From NCBI RefSeq assembly GCF_018991925.1, contig NW_024725489.1:5011114-5075113 (forward strand): 64,000 bases of DNA, in the 5' to 3' direction. The position numbers and the translations under genes are program-made. The notes beneath the pieces were generated by a model. It was not told where the DNA came from. It was given only the letters and a program-made list of their open reading frames with translations, and made no database searches. This document shows, piece by piece, positions 10,451 to 22,359 of this stretch (positions are counted from its first letter, which is position 1; the number at the start of each line of letters is the position of its first letter). This DNA is from Homarus americanus. Taxonomy: Eukaryota; Arthropoda; Malacostraca; Decapoda; Nephropidae.

Positions 10451-13400
10451 GGAGGAGGAGGGTGTGTGTTGATGTTGAAGGAAGGGAGGGAGGGAGGTGT
10501 GTGTTGATGTTGAAGGAGGAGGGAGGGTGTGTGTGATGTTGGAAGGAGGAGGGTGTTGATGTTGAAGGAGGGAGGGAGGGAGGGTGTGGGTGGGTGGGTG
10601 TTGATGTTGAAGGAGGGAGGGAGGGGTGTGTGTTGATGTTGAAGGAGGGAGGGAGGGTGTGTGTGTGGTGATGTTGAAGGAGGGAGGAGGGTGTGTGTGT
10701 TGAGGAGGGAGGAGGGGTGGGTGTGTGTGTGTTGATGTTGAAGGAGGGAGGGAGGGAGGGAGGGAGGGTGGTGTGTGTTGATGTTGGAGGGAGGGAGGGA
10801 GGGAGGGTGGGTGGGTGTGTGTGATGTTGAAGGAGGAGGGAGGGTGTGGGATGTTGGAGGAGGGAGGAGGATGTAGTTAATGGTGAAGGAAGGAGGGCAG
10901 GGTGTGAGTTAATGTTGAAGGAAGGAAGGAGGGAGGGTGTGAGTTATGAAGGAGGGAGGGAGGAGGGTGTGTGTTGATGTTGAAGGAGGGAGGGAGGGTG
11001 TGTGTTGATGTTGGAGGGAGGGAGGGAGGATGGGTTAATGGTGAAGGAAGGAGGGAAGGAGGGTGAGTTAATGTTGAAGGAAGGAAGGAGGGAGGGAGGT
11101 GTGAGTTAATGTTGAAGGAAGGGAGGGAGGGAGGGTGTGTGTTGATGTTGGCGGGGAGGGAGGGAGGTGTGTGTTGATGTTGGAGGAGGGAGGGTGTGTG
11201 TTGATGTTGGAGGGAGGGAGGTGTGTGTTGATGTTGGAGGAGGGAGGGAGGGAGGTGGGTGTTATGTTGAGGAGGGAGGGTGTGTGTGCTATGTTGAGGG
11301 AGGGGCGTGGGTTTATGTGTTGAAGAGGGAGGGAGGGTGTTATGTTGAGGAGGGAGGGTGTGTGGTATGATGTTGAAGAGGGAGGGAGGGTGGGTGTGTG
11401 TTATATTGAGGGAGGGAGGGTGTGTGTTATGTTGAAGAGAGGGTGGGTGGGTGTTATATTGAGGGAGGGAGGGTGGGTGTTATGTTGAGGAGGGAGGGAT
11501 GGAGGGGAGGGTGTGTGTGTGTGGGGTGTTATGTTGAAGAGGGAGGAGGGAGGGTGTTATGTTGAGGGAGGGAGGTGTGTGTTATGTTGGAAGGGGAGGG
11601 AGGGTGGGTGGTATGTTGAGGGAGGGAGGGAGGGAGGGTGGGTGTTATGTGGTTGAGGGAGGGAGGGAGGGTGTGTGTTATGTTGAGGGAGGGAGGGAGG
11701 GTGTGTATTTATGTTGAAGAGGAGGAGAGGGTGTGTGTTATGTTGGGGAGGGGTGGGGGTTGGTGTTATGTTGAAGAGAGGGAGGGTGGGTGGTGGTATG
11801 TTGAAGAGGGAGGGGTGGGTGTGTGTTATGATGAGGGGGAGGGGAGGGTGGGTGTTATGTTGAGAGGGAGGGAGGAGATGGGTGATGTTGAGGAGGGAGG
11901 GAGGGTGTGTGTTATGTTGAGGAGGGAGGGAGGGTGGGTGTGTGTGATGTTGAGGAGGGAGGGAGGGTGGGTGTGTGTTATGTTGAGGGAGGGAGGGAGG
12001 GTGTGTGTTATGTTGAGGAGGGAGGGAGGGTGGGTGTGTGTTGTATGTGTTGAGGAGGGAGGGTGGGTGTGTGTTATGTTGAGGGAGGTGTGGGTGTTAT
12101 GTTGAAGAGGGAGGGAGGGTGGGTGTGTGTTATAATGAGGAGGGAGGAGGGAGGGTGTGTGTTATGATGAGGGAGGGAGGAGGGTGGAGTGTTATGTTGA
12201 GGAGGGAGGGAGGGAGGGTGTGTGTTATGTTGAGGGAGGTAGGGAGGAGGGTGTGTGTGTTATGTTGAGGGAGGGAGGGAGGGTGTGTGTTATGTTGAGG
12301 GGAGGAGGGTGTTTTTGAGGGAGAGGGAGGGAGGGTGGGTGTTATGTTGAGGGAGGGAGGGAGGGAGGGTGGGTGTTATGTTGAGGGAGGGAGGGTGTGT
12401 GTGTTATGTTGAGGGAGGGAGGGTGTGTGTTTTGTTGAAGAGGGAGGGAGGGAGGGAGAGTGGGTGTTATGTTGTTGAGGAGGGAGGGTGTGTGTTATGT
12501 TGAGGGAGGGAGGGTGGGTGTTTTGTTGAAGAGGGAGGGAGGGGTGAGTTGGGTGTGTTGATGGGGAGGAGGGGAGGAGGGAGGGTGTGTGTTATGATGA
12601 GGGAGGGAGGGAGGGGTGGGTGTTATGTTGAGGAGGGAGGAGGGAGGGTGGGTGTGTGTTATGTTGAGGAGGAGGGAGGGGTGTGTGTTATGTTGGGGGA
12701 GGGTGTGTGTTATGTTGAGGGAGGGAGGGTGTGGTGTGAGGAGGGTGGGTGTGTGTTATGTTGAGGAGGGAGGAGGGTGTGTGTTATGTTGAGGGAGGGA
12801 GGGAGGGTGGGTGTTATGTTGAGGAGGGAGGAGGAGGAGGTGTGTGGTTATGTTGAGGGAGGGAGGGAGGAGGGAGGGTGTTATTGTTGAGGAGGGAGGG
12901 TGGGTGTTATGTTGAGGAGGGAGGGAGGGAGGGAGGGTGTGTGTTATGTTGAGGAGGGAGGGAGGGTGTGTGTTATGTTGAGGGGAGGGAGGGAGGGAGG
13001 GAGGGAGGGTGTGTGTTATGTTGAGGGAGGGAGGGTGTGTGTTATGTTGAGGAGGGAGGGGAGGGAGGTTGTGTGTTATGTGTTGAAGAGGGAGGGAGGG
13101 AGGGAGGGTGTGTGTTATGTTGAGGAGGGAGGGAGGAGGGAGGGTGTGTGTTATGTTGAAGAGAGGGAGGGAGGGGGTGTGTGTTATGTTGAAGAGGGAG
13201 GGAGAGTGTGTGTTATGTTGAGGGAGGGAGGGAGGGTGGGTGGGTGTTATGTTGAGGGAGGGAGGGTGTGTGTTATGTTGAGGGAGAGGGAGGGAGGGTG
13301 TGTGTATATCATTTGAGGAGGAGGGAGGGTGTGTGTGTTATGTGTTGAGGAGGAGAGGGAGGGGTGGGGAGGGTGGGTGTGTGTTATGTTGAAGAGGGAG

Positions 13401-15903
13401 GAGGGAGGGTGTGTGTTATGTTGAAGGGGAGGGGGGAAGGAGGGTGGGTGGGTGGGTGTTATGTTGGAGGGAGGGAGGGAGGGTGGGTGGGTGGGTGTTA
13501 TGTTGAGGGAGGAGGAGGGGGGGTGTGTGTTATGTTAGGGAGGAGGGAGGGAGGGAGGGTGGTTGTGTGTGTGTTATGTTAGGGAAGGGAGGGAGGGAGG
13601 GTGTGTGTTATGTTATTTGAAGAGGGAGGGAGGGTGTGTGTGTGTTATGTTGAGAGGGAGGGTGGGTGAGTGTTATGTTGGGGAGGGAGGGTGTGTGTTA
13701 TGTTGAGGAGGGAGGGAGGGTGGTTGTGTGTTATGTTCAGGAGGGAGGGAGGAGGGAGGGTGTGTGTTATGTTGAAGGGGAGGAGGGGTGTGTGTTGTGT
13801 TGAAGAGGGAGGGAGGGAGGGTGTGTGTTATGTTATGTTGAAGAGGGAGGGAGGGTGTGTGTTATGTTGAAGAGGGAGGGAGGGAGTTATGTTGAGGGAG
13901 GAGGAGTTATGTTGAGGGAGAGGAGGGTGTGTGTTATGTTGAGGGAGGGGTGGGAGGGTGTGTGTGTTATGTTGAGGAGGGAGGGAGGGGAGGGAGGGTG
14001 GGTGGGTGGAGTAGTGTATGTTGAGGAAGGGAAGGAGGAGGGAGGGTGTGTGTTATGTTGAGGGAGGGAGGGAGTGTGGAGGAGGAGGTGTGTTTATGTT
14101 GAAGAGGGGAGGGAGGGTGGGTGGTGTTATGTTGAGGAGGGTGTGTGTTATGTTGAGGGGAGGGGGAGGGAGGTGTGTGTTGTTCAGGAGAGGGGGAGGG
14201 AGGGTGGTTGTGTGTTATGTTGAGGGAGGGAGGGTGTGTGTTATGTTATGTTGAAGAGGAGGGAGGGTGTGTGTTATGTTGAAGAGGGAGGAGGGAGAGT
14301 GTGTGTTATGTTGAGGAGGGGTGTGTGTTATGTTGAGGGAGGGAGGGAGTTATGTTGAGGGGAGGGAGGAGGGAGGGTGTGTGTTATGTTATGTTGAAGA
14401 GGGAGGGAGGGTGGGTGTGTGTGTTATGTTGAGGAGGGAGGGAGGGAGGGTGTGTGTTGAAGAGAGGGAGGGAGGGTGTGTGTTATGTTGAGGGAGGGAG
14501 GGAGGGAGGGTGTGTGTTATGTTGAGGAGGGAGGGAGGAGGAGGTGTGTGTTATGTTGAAGAGGGAGGAGGGAGGGTGTGTGTTATGTTGAGGGAGGGAG
14601 GGAGGGAGGGAGGGTGTGTGTTATGTTGAGGAGGGAGGGAGGTGTGGTATGTTGAAGAGGGAGGGAGGGTGTGTAAGAGGGAGGAGGGGGGGTGTGTGTT
14701 ATGTTGAGGAGGGAGGTGGGGGGAGGGGAGGGTGGGTGTGTGTTATGTTGAGGGAGGAGGGTGTGTGTGTTGGGTGAGGAGGGGAGGTGTGTGTTATGTT
14801 GAGGAGAGGGAGGGAGGGAGGGTGTGTAAGTGTTGAGGGAGGGGTGTAAGGTGTTGAGGGAGGGAGGGAGGGGGTGTGTTATGTTGAGGAGGGGAGGTGT
14901 GTTATGTTGAGGAGGGAGGGTGTGTGTTGGAGGAGGGAGGGTGTGTTATTGAAGAGGGAGGGAGGTGTTGGAGGAGGGAGGGTGGTAAGTTGAAGAGGGA
15001 GGGAGGGAGGTGTGTGTGTTGGAGGAGGGAGGGGGTGTGTGTTGTGTTGAGGAGGGAGGGTGTGTGTTGAGGGAGGAGGTGTGTGGTGTTGGAGGAGGGT
15101 GGGTGGGTGTTGGTGTTGAGGAGGGAGGGTGTTGAGGGGAGGAGGATGGGTGTTGGTGTTGAGGAGGGAGGAGGGTGTGTTATTGAAGAGGGAGGAGGGT
15201 GTGTAAGAGGTGTTGAGGAGGGAGGGTGTGTGTTATGTTGAGGAGGGAGGGTGTGTTTATGTTGAGGAGGGAGGGAGGGTGGGTGTGTAAGTTGTGTTGA
15301 GGAGGGAGGGTGGTGGGTAGTGTTGAGGAGGAGGTGTGTGTTATGTTGGAGGAGGGGAGGGAGGGAGGTGTGTGTTGTGTTGGAGGAGGGAGGGAGGGGA
15401 GGTGTAAGGGGTTGAGGGAGGGAGGGGTGTGTTATGTTGAGGAGGGAGGGAGGGTGTGTTATGTGTTGGAAGAGGGAGGGTGAGTGAGGGGAGGGAGGGA
15501 GGGGTGTTTGGAGGAGGAGGAGGGGTGTAGGAGGAGGAGGAGGGTAGTGGAAGGGAGGAGGGGAGGGTGGGTGTGTTATGTTGAGGGGAGGGTGGGAGAG
15601 GTGGAGGAGGGAGGATGTGTGTTATGTTGAGGGAGGAGGAGGTGTGGTGTTGAGGAGGGAGGGAGGGGTGGGTGCATTATGTTGAGGGAGGAGGGGAGGG
15701 GGTGTGCGTTATGTTGAGGGAGGGAGGAGGGGAGGGGTGCGTTGTGTTGAGGGAGGGTGGCTGTTGAGGAGGGAGGGTGTGTAATGTTGAGGGAGGAGGG
15801 TAGGCGAGGGTGTTGAGGGAGGGAGGGAGGGAGGGAGGGGTGCGTTATGTTGAGGGAGGGAGGGAGGGTGTGCGTTATGTTGAGGGAGGGAGGGTGGGAG
15901 GGT
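10451..15903 (+). repeat. giant G-rich minisatellite, GTGTGTGTTATGTTGAGGAGGG type
   Basis: Continuation of the previous array with a changed core: first GTGTGTGTTGATGTTG, then from about 11260 GTGTGTTATGTTGAGG, each followed by (GGGA)n. About 5.4 kb with almost no C on the + strand; runs of three Gs recur every few bases, so G-quadruplex potential is very high. Plus-strand frames here (repeating MLRREGGRVCV-like peptides) are repeat artefacts. The copies degrade and shorten after about 14900. Confidence 0.95.
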
Positions 15904-15905
15904 TG

Positions 15906-16718
15906 TATGCAGCTAAAATCTCCAAGGGTGATGTGTCACACTGGGGACATAATTAGTTCATTAATGCTCATAGTAGTTGCCCATGCACGTTAGTACTGTC
16001 TTGATGTCTAAATTAAGTTGTTTCCCTTCCGTTTAATCTCTGTTGGTACTTAATATTAAAGGCTACAAGACTGTGGGTGTCGTGTGCCTGCAGTAGTTTC
16101 TTACATTAGATAGTGTACAGTACAGTAATGCTCTTTTTTTTTTAATACCATTCTGGAAAGTGTATTTTAGGGTGATTTTTTATGCTCTGCCTTGAGTGAG
16201 GAGGGTCAGTGTTGCTGTATCCTTAGCTGTCTGTACCCTCAGAGTACAGTACTGTTATTGTATTTTAGAGAATTTAATTGAGAGTGTGAGTCCTGGTAAG
16301 CCCTTATTACTTATGATACAGTATTTCATTAGCAATACCAATATAAAAATGCATTAGTGTAAGTATTTCAGAATAGTTTTGTAGTGAGCATCTTGGAATT
16401 GTTATATATTGTACAAGCATTCCACAGTTCATTAAAGGGTTCCATTCCTAAAGAAAAGAAAGTAAATTGACTTATCAAAAATTGAATCCTATTTTTCCAA
16501 TACCTCCCATTATAAAAGCTGAGATACATTGCTACAAAAATAAATCGTGTCCCAAAATGTCTTCAAGGACCATAAAAGATGTTATTGATCTCATTGTTTG
16601 GTTTACTTAATTATTATATGCCGATAATAAACAAATAAATGAAATACTTGACATACAGTGTAGGACGTGGATTACCTGTGATGCTGAGAGAGCCAGGTCA
16701 GCCAACACATGCCTACAG
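15906..16718. other. spacer between two satellite arrays
   Basis: Ordinary AT-rich sequence containing scattered TACAGTA motifs. No gene, RNA gene or element was identified. Confidence 0.5.
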
Positions 16719-19301
16719 TGTACTGTACTGTATAGAACTGTATTGTACTGTACTGTGTTGTACTGTACTGTATTGTACTGTATAGAACTGTACTGTACTG
16801 TATTGTACTGTATAGAACTGTACTGTATTGTACTGTACTGTATTGTACTGTACTGTATTGTACTGTACTGTATTGTACTGTACTGTATTGTACTGTACTG
16901 TATTGTACTGTATTGTATTGTACTGTATAGAACTGTACTGTATAGAACTGTACTGTATTGTATTGTACTGTACTGTATTGTACTGTATTGTACTGTATTG
17001 TATTTACTGTACTGTATTGTACTGTACTGTGTTGTACTATATTGTACTGTACTGTATTGTACTGTACTGTATAGAACTGTACTGTATTGTACTGTACTGT
17101 GTTGTACTGTACTGTGTTGTACTGTACTGTATTGTACTGTATTGTACTGTATTGTATTGTACTGTATTGTACTGTACTGTGTTGTACTATATTGTACTGT
17201 ACTGTATTGTACTGTACTGTATAGAACTGTATTGTACTGTACTGTATTGTACTGTACTGTATTGTACTGTACTGTATTGTACTGTACTGTACTGTATTGT
17301 ACTGTACTGTACTGTATTGTACTGTATTGTACTGTACTGTATTGTACTGTACTGTATTGTACTGTAGTGTATTGTACTGTATTGTACTGTACTGTATTGT
17401 ACTGTACTGTATTGTACTGTACTGTATTGTACTGTATTGTACTGTATTGTATTGTACTGTACTGTATTGTACTGTACTGTGTTGTACTATATTGTACTGT
17501 ACTGTATTGTACTGTACTGTATAGAACTGTACTGTATTGTACTGTACTGTATTGTACTGTACTGTGTTGTACTGTACTGTATTGTACTGTATTGTACTGT
17601 ATTGTATTGTACTGTATTGTACTGTACTGTATAGAACTGTATGGTACTGTACTGTATTGTACTGTACTGTATTGTACTGTACTGTATTGTACTGTACTGT
17701 ATTGTACTGTACTGTACTGTACTGTACTGTACTCGGTACCGTATTGTGCCCGGTACTGCATTGCACTGGTACTGTATTGTACTGTACTGTGTTGTACTGT
17801 ATTGTACTGTGTCATATTGTACTGTATTGTATTGTACTGTACTGTATTGTACTGTACTGTGTTGTACTGTATAGTACTGTACTGTATTGTACTGTACTGT
17901 ATTGTACTGTACTGTATTGTACTGTACTGTATTGTACTGTATTGTACTGTATTGTATTGTACTGTACTGTATTGTACTATACTGTGTTGTACTATATTGT
18001 ACTGTACTGTATTGTACTGTACTGTATAGAACTGTATTGTACTGTACTGTATTGTACTGTATTGTATTGTACTGTATAGAACTGTACTGTATTGTACTGT
18101 ACTGTATTGTACTGTACTGTATTGTACTGTACTGTATTGTACTGTATTGTATTGTACTGTACTGTATTGTACTGTACTGTGTTGTACTATATTGTACTGT
18201 ACTGTATTGTACTGTACTGTATAGAACTGTATTGTACTGTACTGTATTGTACTGTACTGTATTGTACTGTACTGTATTGTACTGTACTGTATAGAACTGT
18301 ACTGTATTGTATTGTACTGTGCTGTATTGTACTGTATTGTACTGTATTGTACTGTACTGTACTGGATTGTACTGTATTGTACTGTACTGTATAGAACTTT
18401 ACTGTACTGTATTGTACTGTACTGTATTATACTGAATTGTACTGTAGTATACTGTACTGTAGTATACTGTACTGTATTGTACTGTATTGTATTGTACTGT
18501 TTTGTATTGTATTTTACTGTACTCTATTGTACTGTATTGTACTGTACTGTATTTTACTGTACTGTACTGTATTTTACTGTACTGTATTGCACTGTACTGT
18601 ATTGCACTGTACTGTATTGCACTGTACTGTATTGCACTGTATTGTACTGTACTGTATTGCACTGTATTGTACTGTACTGTACTGTATTGTATTGTATTGT
18701 ACTCTATTGTACTTTACTCTATTGTACTGCATTGTACCTTACTGTATTGTACTGTACTGTATTGTACTGTATTGCACTGTATTGTACTGTACTGTACTGT
18801 ATGGTACTGTACTGTACTGTATTGTACTGTACTGTACTGTATTGTACTGTACTGTATTGTACTGTACTGTACTGTATTGTACTGTACTGTATTGTACTGT
18901 ATTGTACTGTATTGTACTGTACTGTACTGTATTGTACTGTACTGTATTGTACTGTATTGTACTGTACTGTACTGTATTGTACTGTACTGTATTGTACTGT
19001 ATTGTACTGTACTGTACTGTATTGTACTGTACTGTATTGTCCTTTACTGTATTGTACTGTATTGCACTGTATTGTACTGTACTGTACTGTATTGCACTGT
19101 ATTGTACCTTACTGTATTGTACTGTACTGTATTGTCCTTTACTGTACTGTATTGTAATGTATTGTATTGTATTGTATTGTACTGTACTGTAATATATTGT
19201 ACTGTACTGTACTTTACTGTACTGTATTGTACTGTACTGTAATATATTGTACTGTACTGTACTTTACTGTACTGTATTGTATTGTACTGTACTGTACTGT
19301 A
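16719..19301. repeat. pentanucleotide satellite TACTG/TATTG
   Basis: About 2.6 kb built almost only from 5-bp words TACTG and TATTG, often as the 15-bp group TATTGTACTGTACTG, with occasional TATAGAACTG, TGTTG and, from about 18500, TTTTACTG variants. Because 15 is a multiple of 3 and the words make no stop codon in several frames, both strands are open for hundreds of codons (up to 428 on +, 402 on -). These are periodic peptides (TVLYC, YSTVQ), not genes. A short disrupted spot with GTACCGTATTGTGCC lies at about 17735-17770. Confidence 0.96.
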
Positions 19302-19595
19302 CATTACATGGTACCTTCTTTTATTTTGCTTTCACTGGATTTTATTTTCATGAGGTACAGTATTATCTGCAGAATGAATGCTAAACTTATCAGGCAGTAT
19401 ATATATTCTTTTTTTATTTCCATTGACACAAGATAAAACTGTGGGAAACTAAAAACGTCAGCATCTTGCCCCTACTCCACCTAGTGATCCTGTGAGTCAT
19501 GATAATTAAGACATTACTGTACAGTACAAGTATTTTATCATTAGTTTACTTAACCATGCAGTACACTATGCTGCTTTTATTGATTGGGTCTTTCA

Positions 19596-19885
19596 AGGAC
19601 GGATCCAGGGGGGGGTGTTTGGATCCCCCCCCCCTTTCACCAGAAAATTCCAATACTGTACTTTTTCTTTATGCAGTATTGTACTTGGGCATTTTTTGTT
19701 TTGTAAAGAGTTTTTATAAACTATTGACTTCAGAATATCTCTTAATATTAGTGCACATGGCCTCAAAATGCCCATGATATTGGTCAGATCTCACAAAACA
19801 ACACCAGCTGGGTGGGTTAGTGCTTGGCATATTCCCCCACCCACAACTTCTTCGACCCCCCCCTTTGATATTCCTGGATCCACCC
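19596..19885. mobile_element. short hAT-like MITE with 8-bp TSD
   Basis: Inverted ends AGGACGGATCCAGGG (left) and, reversed, GGGTGGATCCAGG (right), flanked by GTCTTTCA (19588-19595) and GTCTTTAT (19886-19893), a six-of-eight match as expected for an old hAT duplication. The inside starts with G and C homopolymer runs and has no transposase. Confidence 0.55.
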
Positions 19886-20200
19886 GTCTTTATAAGCTGA
19901 CCAGCAGCTGTGGTACAACAAGCTCTTGAGATGCCAGTGTCAGCACCTTAGCTCCTTCTGACCCTGCAAAAAAATTATGAAAAAAGCAAAAAAAAATGTA
20001 GCTTAAGCTTTTTGTAAACCAAGCCCTTATGAATTAGGGATGGCACATATATTTACTCTTTGTATTGTACTGTACAGTACTGTATTACACTACAGTCACA
20101 GAAATGTGACCAAAGTGTTAGTACAGTACAGAATTGTATCAGGATTACAGGTAGCTACTGTATACTGTACAGTGTATGAAGCCTAAGGGGATGTACAGTA

Positions 20201-21540
20201 CAGTCGACCCTCGTTAAAACGGACTAATAGGGGGGGAAGGGTGTCCGTTTTAGCCGATTGTCCGAATTAACCGATTTAGGGGTTAATATTGCATAACATT
20301 GCATTATACAGCTTTGTGTATGTTTATTTGAGTGCCCCGTCATAGGAGTCTGTTTTCTCTCTTTTCAGGACGCCTGAGTCCTCCGTTTTCTCTTAATCTT
20401 GGAGTGCACTGCACCAGAGACTTCGTTATTCCTTAGTAATGACACAGAATTTGATATTGCAACTGGGGTTGCAATTGTTGAGGCAACTTAGGTATGTCTG
20501 ATTACAGTTGGAATATTCAAGATCCATTGTGAGTGATGTTTAAAGCTTCAACTGTCTTTATGGTTGGTAAAACTTGTCAAGTCTGTCAGTCTGAGTGGCA
20601 TGTGTGAGGCCTTGTGTTTGTACAACCGTTAATATATAAATATATACAGTAGTACCCCGCTTAACGCGGTCAATAAAACCCACAGGGTACCGTGTTAAGT
20701 GAAAACCGCGCTAAGTGAACAACAGAACATATGGGATTAATTCCAATAGAAACTGGCCCGACCCCCCAAACTCCACTTTTGGACGACACATAACTATGTT
20801 GTTGTAAAAATTTTATCTTAACTTTATGATGGTATGAACAAACAAGTAATATAAAAGAGGTTAGGTTAGGAAAAATAAAGGTTAAGTTAGGAAAAATATA
20901 GGTTAGGTAAGGAAAATTAAAAGTTAGGTGTAACACTTACGTTAGTAGAAGACACACTGCGCAACCTTACAGCGCGGCTTGCCCAGGCGGAGGGAGGGAG
21001 GAGGAGGGAGAGACGAGAGCAGGCGGGTGGTGGGTGGGGCGAATCTAAAAATAGCGTCTCGAGCCGGACACTCGCCGCGTATACGTGAAAAAAACACGCG
21101 TTAAGTGAAAGTTCGGCTCTGGCGAAGCACCGCGTATACGGTAAAACGCGCTAAGCGAAACCGCATTAAGCGGGGTATTACTGTAATGTTATGGTAATTA
21201 TCAGAAACACAGGTAAGCATGACTAGGTTTATTACAAAGTGATGAAAAGGATACTGTACAGTTGGTAGTCCACAAAATATGTAGCTATGTGTATGTTTAT
21301 TTGAGTGTCCCATCATAGGAGTCCGTTTTCTCTCACTTCAGGATGCCTGAGTCGTCCGTTTTCTCTTAATCTTAGAGTGCAGTGCACCAGAGACTTCGTT
21401 ATTCCTTAGTAGTGACACAGAATTTGAAATTGCAACCCCAATTGCAACAGGAACAATCCCAGAACCAGAAATTTAATATGGACAGTTCAGATTTATCCGA
21501 AATCCGGATTAAAGGGGTCCGAATTAACGAGGGTCGACTG
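20201..21540. mobile_element. Tigger/pogo-like element, CAGTCGACCCTCGTTAA termini, with internal duplication and nested element
   Basis: Left end CAGTCGACCCTCGTTAAAAC and right end (reversed) CAGTCGACCCTCGTTAATTC, each flanked by TA (20199-20200 and 21541-21542). A ~160-bp segment is present twice in direct orientation (20316-20476 and 21289-21446), with a second TIR element (20647-21183) between them. No transposase frame remains. The duplicated arms suggest either a tandem duplication of one MITE or recombination between two copies. Confidence 0.82.
20647..21183. mobile_element. nested Tigger/pogo-like MITE, CAGTARTACCCCGCTTAA termini
   Basis: Left end CAGTAGTACCCCGCTTAACG, right end (reversed) CAGTAATACCCCGCTTAATG, with TA on both sides (20645-20646 and 21184-21185). 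Internal GCTTAAC/GTTAAGTG segments repeat close to each end. It lies inside the element 20201-21540, so it is the younger insertion. No coding content. Confidence 0.85.
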
Positions 21541-21745
21541 TATCTCAAAAAGTATCTGTCCACACACTGTGAAACATTGAGACAACAGATAATAGATACA
21601 GTACTGTATTTGGACATGAATTTACTTTGGTGCCGTACAGTGCGTTTATATAGTTTTAACATGAGTATTGCAATGTGTATGTATTTATTTTGTCGTAATT
21701 AATATGATGTTCAGTTACCAAATGTAGTAGGATCAGTATGTCTAT

Positions 21746-21835
21746 CCAAACCTGACCTATCCTCTCCTTCCTAACCCAACATAACCTATCCTAACCTAAC
21801 GTATCCTAACTATACCTATCCTAAGCTAACCTAAG
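21746..21835. repeat. short degenerate CCTAA tract
   Basis: AACCTATCCTAACCTAACGT and relatives for about 90 bp, resembling the longer tract at 6770-7145. Confidence 0.55.
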
Positions 21836-21853
21836 CTATGCTGTTTATTATTA

Positions 21854-22165
21854 CTGTACTACTCGAAGCCGGGGAAAAAATCCCTCATCCCCGGAATTTT
21901 CGGGCCAATGGAAAAATGCTCTCAGAAGTTCCAGAAATTGCCCATAACATCATCTATCGAACCTGGAAAAAACTCCATCGCCGGAATTTTCCGGTTATTG
22001 GGATTTTCTCAAAAATTTCCGGAAAATGTGCCCCTCGGAAAATCGTTCCCTTAGCCAGAATTTTCCGGAAAATGCTGCTTGGGGAAAAAATTTCCGATAA
22101 AATTTCAATTCCGGCTATCGGAGAGTTCCGGGTTTGAGGGATTCCGGCTAAAGGAGATATTTCTG
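21854..22165. mobile_element. MITE rich in CCGGAATTTTCCGG palindromes, just before KDM2 exon A
   Basis: TA flanks (21852-21853, 22166-22167) surround a segment whose outer parts are inverted: AGCCGG...AATCCCTCA...CCCGG on both ends when one is reversed. Inside, the words GGAATTTTCCGG and TTTTCCGGAA recur. The right end lies 49 bp before the first recognised KDM2 exon, so the acceptor's upstream sequence is partly element-derived or adjacent. A spurious 99-codon plus frame spans it. Confidence 0.6.
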
Positions 22166-22214
22166 TACCTGTGATCAATATCAGCTGTGTAATTAAAATC
22201 TCTTCTTGTTTCAG

Positions 22215-22359
22215 CGAGAGCGAAAGGAGCGTAAATTGTACAGTGATGACTGGGCTCTGGGCGACGAGGAGATCGAGGGTCACCACACGTTTGACCTCGA
22301 CCAAAAGATAAAATCGGACGACTTTAACTCCTGTTTTGTAAAAGACATGACCGATTTAG
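22215..22359 (+). CDS. Kdm2: KDM2 exon A: N-terminal segment
   Basis: Preceded by a pyrimidine tract and CAG; donor is G|GTAAGT. It encodes partial residues 1-48 (RERERKERKLYSDDW start, then GDEEIEGHHTFDL), which matches the conserved DDEIEGxRTFDLEEKL segment near the KDM2 N-terminus. Phase 0 on entry, phase 1 on exit (first base of Asp49). In vertebrate KDM2A about 20 residues precede this, so the initiator Met is expected in one or more upstream exons that I could not identify. Confidence 0.93.

Noticed and set aside
11135..14254. Plus-strand frames with repeated MLRREGGRVCV-like peptides
   Set aside because: Artefacts of the G-rich minisatellite; the frame changes at every indel in the (GGGA)n blocks.
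16607..19304. Very long open frames on both strands (up to 428 codons) rich in Tyr, Cys, Val, Leu, Thr, Gln and Ser
   Set aside because: Translations of the TACTG/TATTG pentanucleotide array; period is a multiple of 5/15 nt with no stop words, no start context, no domain, and overlapping frames open on both strands.
21382..22137. Possible KDM2 first exon (ATG frames at 21382 and 21838)
   Set aside because: They lie in TIR elements and lack the family's N-terminal sequence; no suitable donor in phase 0 was found.
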